NCBI RefSeq assembly: GCF_963378095.1
Contig: NZ_OY726397.1
Location: 4,464,001-4,528,000, forward strand
Direction: 5' to 3'
DNA from: Mycolicibacterium sp. MU0053
GTDB lineage: Bacteria; Actinomycetota; Actinomycetes; Mycobacteriales; Mycobacteriaceae
DNA: 64,000 bases
The position numbers and the translations under genes were made by a program. The notes under the pieces were generated by a model. It did no database searches. It was not told the DNA's origin and saw only the letters and a program-made list of their open reading frames with translations. The number at the start of each line of letters is the position of its first letter. Positions within the stretch are counted from its first letter, which is position 1. Below, piece by piece: positions 1 through 6,980 of the stretch.

Positions 1-1820
1 AACGGCGCAACCGCGTTGCTGACATCGCCGGCGGTGATAGTCATCAGCTCCTCATCGGTGAATTCATGCGGTGCGCCGCTCGCCGAGGCGTCCAGGTGGT
101 CGAGCCGGAACTCTCGCTCTTCCTCGGAACGCTCGACCACGTTGCGGACGAAGCGGCCGTTGCCGGCGATGTCGAGGCTGCGGCGGTCGACGCCGTTGGC
201 ATCGGGCATCGTCGTCGTCGCCAGGTGGTTGCACAGCACCTGCAGGTCATCGAGGGCGGCCTGCTCGAAGACGCTGTCGCGCTGCCGGGCCATCGCGCCG
301 GCGATCTCCACCAACTCGCTCGGCGTGTAGGACGGGAAGTCGATGCTGCGGGTGAACCGGGACCGCAGCCCCTCGTTGGTGTCCAGGAACCGATCCAGGT
401 CGGCGCGGTAGCCGGCGATGATCACCACGAGTCGGTCGCGGTCGTTCTCCATGCGCGCCAGCAGCGTGTCGATCGCGACCAGGCCGAAATCGTTCTTGGC
501 GCCGGTGGCCACCAGGGCGTAGGCCTCGTCGAGGAACAGCACGCCGTCGAGCGCGCTGTCGATCAGGGCGTTGGTCTTGGCCTCGGTCTCACCGATGTGC
601 TGACCGATCATGTCGGCGCGGTGCACCTCGCGGACGTTTTCCTTCTTCAGCAGCCCCAGGCCGCAGTAGATCTTGGCGACGACGCGGGCGATGGTCGTCT
701 TACCGGTTCCGGGCGGCCCGGCGAACACCAGGTGGTGGGAGCGTTGCGCCACGGCCAGCCCACGTTCCTGGCGCAGCAGGGCCATCGCGACCGAACTCTT
801 CAGGCGCGCGACCTGATCCTTGACCTCGTCGAGGCCGATGAACTCGCCGAGTTGCTCCTCGGCCTCGGCCAGCAGCGCGGCCTTGCGTTCATGCGCGCCG
901 GGGTCGACGAAATCCGCGTCGGTGGGCTCGGTTTCGGCATCCCACGGGTCGGTGCGCGCCTCGATCCGGGCCGCGGTGGTGGTGACGATGCCGAACGACG
1001 GGTCCGACAACGCCTCTTCGACTTGCTCGTTCTCGGGGTTGGCGGCATAGAGGTCCTGCAGCACCTCGGCGGCGTCCTCTTCCAGGCCGTGTGCGCGCAG
1101 GGCCAGCGCCTTGGCCAGCGACCCGTCCAGCACGGCGACCTCGATCGGGCCGGCGGGGTCCTCGAGATAAGACAGCGCGGGCGCGAACATGCCCAACCGG
1201 GCCAGCGCGGTGCCGAGCGCGACCTTGACGGCGTGCGCGAAGGTCTCGTCGAGGGTCTTGTCGTTGACGATCGGCGTCAGCAGCTTGACGACGTCGGACC
1301 AGCGCGCGGCGCGGAACTGCAGCGCGGCCTGCACCCAGCGGGCGTCGTGCCAGCCCGGGCGACGCGCGGCGATCTCGGCGGCAATCTTGTCGGCCTCGGC
1401 GAAGCGGCCGGCGGTGGCCAGGGCCGCGGCGTAGGCGAGCCGGAAATCGTCCGGTTCGGCGGCCCGCAACTGCAGGTAGAGCCCGGTGTCGTAGGTGAAC
1501 CCAAGGGTCCTGGGGGCCAGTTCGATCTTGCGCTGCAGGATCCCCGCGGTGTTCAGCGTCGCCGCGATGTTCTCCAACACCCGCGGCGAGGTGTCGCCGG
1601 CGGCGGCGAGACCGGTCCACGCGTCGCACTGCTCGTGGGCGATGCGCGTCAGGGCGGCGAACCCCGAGCGGGCCGCGGCGAGATCCGCCGGTCGTTGGCG
1701 CTCGTACACCACCAGACCGAGCGCCTTACAGCACGTCGCGAAGCGGCTGACGACGTCGTCGTCGACGCGGGCGGCGCTGTGCACCGTGAGGAGGTCGCTC
1801 CCGTTATCTGCGGTTCCCAT
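1..1820 (-). CDS. eccA3: ESX-3 AAA+ ATPase EccA3 (3' end beyond window)
   Basis: CbxX/CfqX-type AAA+ ATPase of the ESX-3 type VII secretion system, a cytosolic component of the iron/zinc-related secretion apparatus. About 606 residues are visible; the C-terminus lies beyond the left edge. The first ~270 residues form a TPR-like helical domain. The ATPase domain shows Walker A GPPGTGKT near residue 367 and Walker B LFLDEAY near residue 430, followed by a sensor segment with an FTRSIDFPSYT-like stretch. The N-terminal wording (RFATCCKALG, AAARSGFAALTR) matches M. tuberculosis Rv0282 as I recall it, not EccA1 or EccA5. The ATG at 1820 follows a weak purine stretch. It is the first gene of the leftward ESX-3 operon and has IdeR-like boxes in its promoter. 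Family assignment is secure; orthology is by recognition and synteny. Confidence 0.95.
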   Translation of the reverse strand, partial: MGTADNGSDLLTVHSAARVDDDVVSRFATCCKALGLVVYERQRPADLAAARSGFAALTRIAHEQCDAWTGLAAAGDTSPRVLENIAATLNTAGILQRKIELAPRTLGFTYDTGLYLQLRAAEPDDFRLAYAAALATAGRFAEADKIAAEIAARRPGWHDARWVQAALQFRAARWSDVVKLLTPIVNDKTLDETFAHAVKVALGTALARLGMFAPALSYLEDPAGPIEVAVLDGSLAKALALRAHGLEEDAAEVLQDLYAANPENEQVEEALSDPSFGIVTTTAARIEARTDPWDAETEPTDADFVDPGAHERKAALLAEAEEQLGEFIGLDEVKDQVARLKSSVAMALLRQERGLAVAQRSHHLVFAGPPGTGKTTIARVVAKIYCGLGLLKKENVREVHRADMIGQHIGETEAKTNALIDSALDGVLFLDEAYALVATGAKNDFGLVAIDTLLARMENDRDRLVVIIAGYRADLDRFLDTNEGLRSRFTRSIDFPSYTPSELVEIAGAMARQRDSVFEQAALDDLQVLCNHLATTTMPDANGVDRRSLDIAGNGRFVRNVVERSEEEREFRLDHLDASASGAPHEFTDEELMTITAGDVSNAVAP

Positions 1821-1882
1821 AGTCTTTTCTGGCGGGACGCAGCGCACGGCCGCCCCACCCGTTCTCCTAGGCCTCTTACACG

Positions 1883-1902
1883 GACGTGAAGTAGTTCACG
1901 TC
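1883..1902. promoter_or_regulatory. CRP-like dyad in eccA3 promoter
   Basis: A perfect inverted repeat, GACGTGAA-gtag-TTCACGTC, lies 63-82 bp before the eccA3 ATG. Its core is GTGA-N6-TCAC, the pattern of mycobacterial CRP/FNR-type sites. Binding is inferred; a TetR- or GntR-type factor could also use such a dyad. Confidence 0.5.
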
Positions 1903-1914
1903 AACTTTGCGAAG

Positions 1915-1933
1915 TTAGCATTGCATAAGCTAA
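1915..1933. promoter_or_regulatory. Weaker IdeR-like box before eccA3
   Basis: TTAGCATTGCATAAGCTAA is a 19-bp partial palindrome that agrees with the IdeR consensus TTAGGTTAGGCTAACCTAA at 13 of 19 positions by my count. It lies exactly 30 bp from the stronger box at 1945-1963. ESX-3 is iron-repressed through IdeR in mycobacteria, which makes this plausible. Confidence 0.55.
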
Positions 1934-1944
1934 CTGTCGAGATG

Positions 1945-1963
1945 TTGGGTTACCCTGCCCTAA
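1945..1963. promoter_or_regulatory. IdeR box before eccA3
   Basis: TTGGGTTACCCTGCCCTAA reads TTAGGGCAGGGTAACCCAA on the minus strand and matches the IdeR consensus at 15 of 19 positions by my count. It is the best candidate operator for iron repression of the ESX-3 operon. I saw no clear Zur box (TGAAAATCATTTTCA type) next to it. Confidence 0.7.
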
Positions 1964-2107
1964 GCCTTACGCAACTTGTCGCCACGGCGCTGACCAGCGG
2001 GTTTAGCGCCCGATCAGCACGCGTTGTGACGGTTGTGGCGTGAGCCACAAGAAGAAGTTCGCCCGAACCGGACGGCGCCGTCGTTGCCAACGGGGTCCGC
2101 CGTCGGG

Positions 2108-2986
2108 TCAGACCAGCGGACGTCCGGTGCGCACGCGCCGGTCCAGGTCCTTGAGCAACACGTTGAACGGGAACTGCCGCAGGAAGCGGGGCAGCACGTT
2201 GTTGACCGTCCGAAGGACACCCATCAGGCGATCGAAGCGGCGCTGACGTTGCGGGTCCCACGGCAGTCGCATCTCATCGCGGAACCGCTGCGGCAGGAAG
2301 CCCGTGGTGATCAGCAGCCAGAAGTCTTCGTGACGCTGCTGCAGAAAGCCCGGCAACGCGAGCCCACGCAGCCGGTTGGCCGCGATGGGGTACAGGTACT
2401 CGCGGACGGCGTCGTCGATGTGCACCTGGCTCAGGGACTCCTGCCAGTACTGCTCGAACGCGGCGCGGTCGGCGGGCCACATCTCCTCGGGCACCTGCAG
2501 CGTGGTGGCCAGCGGCATGCCGTCGGCGTAGTGCCGGTCGGCGGTGTCCTCGTCCATCTCGCCGATGAAGGTGCGGTAGACGTCGACGCCACCCTTGTAC
2601 AGGCAGGCCCCGACCCACAGCTGCAGATCCTTGTCGAAGGCGTTGTACTTGACGGGACTCTTGCTCTCCTCGTTCGAGTACACCTGCGCATGCGCGCGGT
2701 TGACCGCCCGCCGGAACGCGGCCTTCTGCTCGTCCGAGCCCTGGGTGGCCACCGCCAGATAGGTGAAGGTGGTGCGGGCCCGCTTGATCGGGTGGCGATC
2801 CACCCGGCCGCTCTCGACCCGGCTCTCGAGCACCCCGTAACCGACCCCGGGCCGAGCCAGTTGCATGATCACATTCGCGGGCCCGGCCAGCAGCGCGACG
2901 CCCATCAGCCCGTCGTCGATGCTGGCTCCGGGCCGCAGCGCGGGTCCGCGACGCACCGGTGCGGGGCGTACTTCACTGATCGTCAT
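2108..2986 (-). CDS. MpaB/DUF2236-family oxygenase-like protein
   Basis: 292-residue protein of the oxygenase MpaB (DUF2236) family, related to fungal ER-bound MpaB and latex-clearing oxygenases, and in the position of M. tuberculosis Rv0276. Visible family features are the DDGLMGVALLAGPANVIMQL segment near residue 25, the RARTTFTYL stretch near 70, and the HAQVYSNEE and WVGACLYKG segments near 100-130, a region likely to supply haem-ligand histidines. The reaction is unknown for the mycobacterial members. It is divergent from the TetR gene at 3059, 72 bp away, so that regulator may control it. The start ATG at 2986 gives a complete N-terminus. Confidence 0.82.
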   Translation of the reverse strand: MTISEVRPAPVRRGPALRPGASIDDGLMGVALLAGPANVIMQLARPGVGYGVLESRVESGRVDRHPIKRARTTFTYLAVATQGSDEQKAAFRRAVNRAHAQVYSNEESKSPVKYNAFDKDLQLWVGACLYKGGVDVYRTFIGEMDEDTADRHYADGMPLATTLQVPEEMWPADRAAFEQYWQESLSQVHIDDAVREYLYPIAANRLRGLALPGFLQQRHEDFWLLITTGFLPQRFRDEMRLPWDPQRQRRFDRLMGVLRTVNNVLPRFLRQFPFNVLLKDLDRRVRTGRPLV

Positions 2987-3058
2987 TGGGCCACCTGACT
3001 GCTTAAAGTGAGAACGGCTGTTACCTGATATTGCCCGACCTGCCGATTAGGTGTCAAG

Positions 3059-3682
3059 ATGGTGGGCATGGCCCGTCCGTACCGCGGGGTCGACGCAACC
3101 GCACGCCTGGCGCAGCGCAGACAGCGCTTCATCGATGCCGGTTTGGAGCTGCTCGGCGGCCAGACCGATCCCGAGGAACTCACCGTCCGGGCCATCTGCG
3201 CGCAATCAGGGCTGACCGTGCGCTACTTCTACGAGAGCTTCCGCGACAAGGACGAGTTCGTCGAGGCCGTCTTCGACGCCGTCACCGCGCAACTGGCGAC
3301 CACCACGCAGGCCGCGGTGGTTACCGCGCCGCCGGCCGAACAGAACCGCGCGGGCATTTCCAACCTGATCCGCGCCATCACCGCCGATGCCCGGGTCGGC
3401 CGGCTGCTGTTCAGCAAGCAGTTGTCCAATGCGACCCTGCTGCGGCTGCGGCTCAAGCACCAGGGCATGTTCGTCGCGCTGGCCGGGCGGCACATCCAGG
3501 ACGCCCTGCATGTCGGCGGCAGCAACCGGCTCGGCGGCACCACGCACTTCGTGCTCGGTGGGCTGCAACAGGCGATCAGCGCCTGGCTGGCCGGCGAGGT
3601 CAAGCTCAGTGGCGACCAACTCGTCGACCTGCTGGTGGACATCCTCGCCGACCTCAACGACCCCGGCCTGTTTCGGGGCTAG
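3059..3682 (+). CDS. TetR-family regulator (Rv0275c-like)
   Basis: 207-residue TetR-type repressor. The N-terminal helix-turn-helix (RQRFIDAGLELLGG through TVRAICAQSGLTVRYFYESF) covers about residues 20-65, and the rest is an all-helical ligand domain. Start ATG at 3059; a second ATG at 3068 would remove three residues. It is divergent from the MpaB-like gene and convergent with the VOC gene, with which it shares the four bases CTAG at 3679-3682 as overlapping stops. The position matches Rv0275c. Ligand unknown; autoregulation and control of the divergent oxygenase are inferred. Confidence 0.88.
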   Translation: MVGMARPYRGVDATARLAQRRQRFIDAGLELLGGQTDPEELTVRAICAQSGLTVRYFYESFRDKDEFVEAVFDAVTAQLATTTQAAVVTAPPAEQNRAGISNLIRAITADARVGRLLFSKQLSNATLLRLRLKHQGMFVALAGRHIQDALHVGGSNRLGGTTHFVLGGLQQAISAWLAGEVKLSGDQLVDLLVDILADLNDPGLFRG

Positions 3683-4251
3683 CTCGCCGGCACCCGCCGG
3701 TCGGCGGCGGTCTTGGGCACCGTGACATTGTCGGCCTCGCCGAATTCCTTGGTCCAGCAGGCAAATTCGAGGGTTATGCCGTCGGGGTCGGTGAAGTAGA
3801 AGGACCGCACGTACACGCCGGGGTGCAACTCGCGGGCCGCCTGCCACTCGCTTTCGTCGTGGTTGAGCACCGGCCCCACCCGCACGCCCTTGTCCTTGAG
3901 CTTCTGCCGGTACTCGTCGAACTTCTCCTGCGGCACGTGGAACGCCAGGTGGTTCATGGTGCTCACCGCGCTGACGATCTCGCCCAGGCCGGGCAGGGCG
4001 TTCGGTGACGAGATGCCCGGTACGCGGTCGGGCGCGTCGGCGAACCAGAAGAACGCCACGCAGGAACCCCCGCCGGCATCGAAGAAGAAGTGCTGTCCCA
4101 TGCCGGCCGGCAGGTCCAGCGATTTGATCAACGGCATGCCCAGCACGCCGGAGTAGAAGTCCACGGTGCGCTGCATATCGGCGCAGACCAGGGCGACGTG
4201 GTTGATGCCGCCCAGGTCGAACTCGCTGTTGGGGTTGTGCGGCTTGATCAT
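3679..4251 (-). CDS. VOC-superfamily (glyoxalase/dioxygenase-like) protein
   Basis: 190-residue vicinal-oxygen-chelate protein like M. tuberculosis Rv0274. The first beta-alpha-beta-beta-beta module starts at INHVALVCADMQRTVDFY (about residues 16-33). The second holds MNHLAFHV near 100 and ends with FTDPDGITLEF near 160. His in NHVAL, His in NHLAF and Glu in LEF are the usual metal-ligand positions, so a metal-dependent enzyme is likely; the substrate is not known. It is divergent from the TetR gene at 4308 across a 56-bp gap with a strong dyad, so it is the likely target of that repressor. Confidence 0.85.
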   Translation of the reverse strand: MIKPHNPNSEFDLGGINHVALVCADMQRTVDFYSGVLGMPLIKSLDLPAGMGQHFFFDAGGGSCVAFFWFADAPDRVPGISSPNALPGLGEIVSAVSTMNHLAFHVPQEKFDEYRQKLKDKGVRVGPVLNHDESEWQAARELHPGVYVRSFYFTDPDGITLEFACWTKEFGEADNVTVPKTAADRRVPAS

Positions 4252-4252
4252 G

Positions 4253-4278
4253 AACTGAATGTAACATCAGGTTCAGTT
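4253..4278. promoter_or_regulatory. Dyad between VOC and TetR genes
   Basis: AACTGAA (4253-4259) and TTCAGTT (4272-4278) are perfect inverse complements with 12 bp between them. A nested pair TGTAAC/GTTACA occupies 4260-4281. The site starts 2 bp from the VOC start codon and 30 bp from the TetR ATG, so it fits an operator for both genes. Confidence 0.55.
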
Positions 4279-4307
4279 ACACCCAAGCAACCGCGAAGGA
4301 CATTTCG

Positions 4308-4913
4308 GTGACACAACCGACCCGACGGGGCCGGGCGACGCAGGCCGCGATCGACGCGGCGGCGCGCACGGTGATCGCCCGCAAGGGCATCCTGGCCGCG
4401 ACGGTCGCCGACATCGCCGCCGAGGCCGGCCGCTCGACGGCGTCGTTCTACAACTATTACGACTCCAAGGAGGCCATGGTCCGGGCCTGGGCGCTGCGGT
4501 TCCGCGACGAGGCGAACGAACGCGCCCAGGCGGCGACCCGCCACGGCCTGTCGAACTCCGAACGGGTCCGCGAGGCCACCGCGGCGCACTGGCACACCTA
4601 CCGGCACCGCCTCGCCGAGATGATCAGCGTTTCGCAACTGGCGATGGTCAGCGAGGACTTCGCCCAGCACTGGGCGCAAATGTGCTCGATACCAACGAAT
4701 TACATCAGCGAGATGGTCTCGCGCGCCCAGCAGCAGGGTTACTGCCCCGACGACGACCCGGGGCTGATGGCCCAGGCCATCGTCTCGATGCTCAACCAAT
4801 TCTGTTACCTGCAACTGGCCGGCAACGCCGACCTCGACCGGGTCGACGACCAGGCCTGCATCACCACGCTGTCCAACATCTTCTATCGCGCGATCTTCAG
4901 CAAGGAGCCCTGA
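4308..4913 (+). CDS. TetR-family regulator (Rv0273c-like)
   Basis: 201-residue TetR repressor. The DNA-binding segment AAARTVIARKGILAATVADI...STASFYNYYDSKEAMV spans about residues 17-60. The C-terminal helices end with a TetR_C-like segment (AQAIVSMLNQFCYLQL). Start ATG at 4308. It is translationally coupled to the hydrolase at 4913 through TGATG, where the stop and the next start share one base. It is divergent from the VOC gene over the dyad at 4253-4278. Ligand unknown; an acyl-CoA or related lipid is possible given fadE6 downstream, but this is inference. Confidence 0.87.
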   Translation: MTQPTRRGRATQAAIDAAARTVIARKGILAATVADIAAEAGRSTASFYNYYDSKEAMVRAWALRFRDEANERAQAATRHGLSNSERVREATAAHWHTYRHRLAEMISVSQLAMVSEDFAQHWAQMCSIPTNYISEMVSRAQQQGYCPDDDPGLMAQAIVSMLNQFCYLQLAGNADLDRVDDQACITTLSNIFYRAIFSKEP

Positions 4914-5998
4914 TGAGCACCGAGATAGTCCGCACGTTCCTCGGCCTGGACTCCCCCACCGCGGGGCGTGCCGGGGCCGGCGGGCACCCGTGTCAGGGCC
5001 TCTACCACCACGCCGCAGGCCCGCCGCCGAAGGTCGCGATGATCGCCACGCACTATCAGATCGACTTCTCCGAGCACTACATCGCCGAGTATCTGGCGGC
5101 CCGCGGCATCGGGTTCCTCGGCTGGAACACCCGGTTCCGGGGCTTCGAGAGCAGCTTCATCCTCGATCACGCGCTGGTGGACATCGGCGTCGGCGTGCGC
5201 TGGCTCCGCGAGGTGGCCGGCGCGGAAACCGTGGTGCTGCTGGGCAATTCCGGCGGTGGGTCGTTGATGGCGGCCTATCAGGCCGCCGCCGTCGACGGCA
5301 CCGGCCGCACCGAACTGCTGCCCGCCGACGGCTACGTCGCCAGCGCGGCCCATCCCGGCCGGCCCGAGGTGCTGACCGCCTGGATGGACGGCGCGGTCGT
5401 CGACGAGAACGACCCGGTGGCCACCGACCCCGACCTGGACCTGTTCGACGGGCGCCACGGCCCACCGTTCGCCGCGGACTTCGTGGCGCGCTACCGCCGC
5501 GCGCAGGTCGCCCGCAACGAGGCCATCACCGACTGGGCCGAGGCCGAATTGGCGCGGGTGCGCGCCGCGGGCTTCGCCGATCGCCCGTTCACGGTGTGTC
5601 GGACCTGGGCCGATCCGCGCATGGTCGATCCCACCATCGAGCCCACCAACCGTCCCCCGAATCAGTGCTACGCCGGTGAACCGGTGCACGCCAACCGCTC
5701 CACCCGCGGCATCGCGGCGGCCACCACGCTGCGCAACTGGCTCGGGATGTGGAGCTTGCGGCACGCCAAGACGCGGGCCGAACCGCACCTGGCCCGCATC
5801 GAGTCCCCGGCCCTGGTGATCAACGCCGAACAGGACACCGGCGTCTTCCCCTCCGACGCGGCCCGCATCTACACCGCACTGGCCAGCAGCGATAAGTCGC
5901 AGGTGGCCATCGACACCGATCACTACTTCACTACCCCGGGTGCCCGCGACGAACAGGCGGATACCATCGCGGCATGGATCAGGAAACGATGGGCCTGA
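4913..5998 (+). CDS. Alpha/beta hydrolase (Rv0272c-like)
   Basis: 361-residue alpha/beta-hydrolase. The nucleophile elbow is GNSGGG (LLGNSGGGSLMAAYQ, near residue 115), where Ser is the likely nucleophile. Asp in INAEQDTGVFP near 308 and His in DTDHYFTT near 335 complete a plausible triad. The start is the ATG at 4913 that overlaps the TetR stop; an in-frame ATG at 4682 lies inside the regulator and is not credible. The substrate is unknown; esters or thioesters of lipid origin fit the neighbouring fadE6/fadD2. It matches Rv0272c in position. Confidence 0.85.
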   Translation: MSTEIVRTFLGLDSPTAGRAGAGGHPCQGLYHHAAGPPPKVAMIATHYQIDFSEHYIAEYLAARGIGFLGWNTRFRGFESSFILDHALVDIGVGVRWLREVAGAETVVLLGNSGGGSLMAAYQAAAVDGTGRTELLPADGYVASAAHPGRPEVLTAWMDGAVVDENDPVATDPDLDLFDGRHGPPFAADFVARYRRAQVARNEAITDWAEAELARVRAAGFADRPFTVCRTWADPRMVDPTIEPTNRPPNQCYAGEPVHANRSTRGIAAATTLRNWLGMWSLRHAKTRAEPHLARIESPALVINAEQDTGVFPSDAARIYTALASSDKSQVAIDTDHYFTTPGARDEQADTIAAWIRKRWA

Positions 5999-6960
5999 GG
6001 GTCCTGGCGCATTTCAAGCCGGGCGACCGGGCGACCGAGAGACTGGCCGCCGAATCCGACTGGCTCGACGTGCGGTGGGTTCCGGAGGACGACGACGAGG
6101 CGTTCTATCGCGAGTTGCCCGAGGCCGAGGTCATCTGGCACGTGCTGCGGCCGTTGTCGGGTTCCGACCTGGAGCGGGCGCCCAAGCTCAAGCTCATCCA
6201 CAAACTCGGCACCGGCGTCAACACCATCGACCTGGAGACCGCCGCCAAACGCGGTGTCGTGGTCGCCAACATGCCCGGCGCCAACGCCGCTTCGGTGGCC
6301 GAGTGCACCGTGATGCTGATGCTCGCGGCGCTGCGCCGGCTGCCCGAGTTGGACCGCGCCACCCGGGCGGGGACGGGTTGGCCCACCGACCCGAGCCTCG
6401 GCGATCGGGTCCGCGATCTCGGTAGCTGCACCGTCGGACTGGTCGGCTTCGGCGGTATCGCCAAGCGCGTCGAACAGATCCTGCGCTCCATGGGAACCCA
6501 CATCATCCACACCTCGACCAAGCGCGACGAGCACGCCGTCAACTGGATGCCGCTCGATGATCTGCTGAGCAAGAGCGACATCGTGTCCATCCACGCGCCG
6601 CTGACGTCGGCGACCGAGGGCCTGCTGGACGCCGAGAAACTGGCCAAGATGAAGCCGGGCGCGATCCTGATCAACACCGCGCGTGGCGAGATCGTCGACC
6701 AGGATGCGCTGGTGGCGGCGCTGCAGTCGGGTCAGCTGGCCGCCGCGGGCCTGGACGTCTTCGCCGCGGAACCGGTACCGGCCGACAATCCGCTGCTGGG
6801 ACTGGACAACGTTCTGCTGATGCCGCACGTGAGTTGGTACACCGCCGACACCCTGGATCGGTATCTGGATGCGGCCCTGCAGAACTGCCGCCGACTGCAC
6901 GAGGGCAAGGCGCTGTATTACGTGGTCGAAGAGCAGCAGACCGCCACCGCCACCACCTGA
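5989..6960 (+). CDS. D-2-hydroxyacid dehydrogenase, NAD-binding
   Basis: About 323 residues, D-isomer-specific 2-hydroxyacid dehydrogenase family (phosphoglycerate dehydrogenase-like), which interconverts 2-oxo acids and D-2-hydroxy acids with NAD(P)H. The Rossmann motif is VGLVGFGGIAKR near residue 150. The catalytic set is Arg in NTARGEI, Glu in FAAEPVP and His in MPHVSW. I chose ATG 5989 because AGGA precedes it; ATG 5974 adds five residues. Both overlap the hydrolase stop, so translation is coupled. M. tuberculosis has no gene at this point between Rv0272c and fadE6, so it looks like an inserted gene. Substrate not predictable. Confidence 0.85.
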   Translation: MGLRVLAHFKPGDRATERLAAESDWLDVRWVPEDDDEAFYRELPEAEVIWHVLRPLSGSDLERAPKLKLIHKLGTGVNTIDLETAAKRGVVVANMPGANAASVAECTVMLMLAALRRLPELDRATRAGTGWPTDPSLGDRVRDLGSCTVGLVGFGGIAKRVEQILRSMGTHIIHTSTKRDEHAVNWMPLDDLLSKSDIVSIHAPLTSATEGLLDAEKLAKMKPGAILINTARGEIVDQDALVAALQSGQLAAAGLDVFAAEPVPADNPLLGLDNVLLMPHVSWYTADTLDRYLDAALQNCRRLHEGKALYYVVEEQQTATATT

Positions 6961-6980
6961 CTGCCGAGTAAGCTCGACGA

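Noticed and set aside
66..1889. 607-residue rightward open frame opposite eccA3
   Set aside because: It is the antisense shadow of a clear AAA+ ATPase in GC-rich DNA; the protein has no domain sense and is dominated by Arg, Gly, Val and Gln.
4260..4281. Same operator as TGTAAC-N3-GTTACA at 26154
   Set aside because: Half-sites agree but the spacing is 10 bp instead of 3, and the two TetR recognition helices differ.
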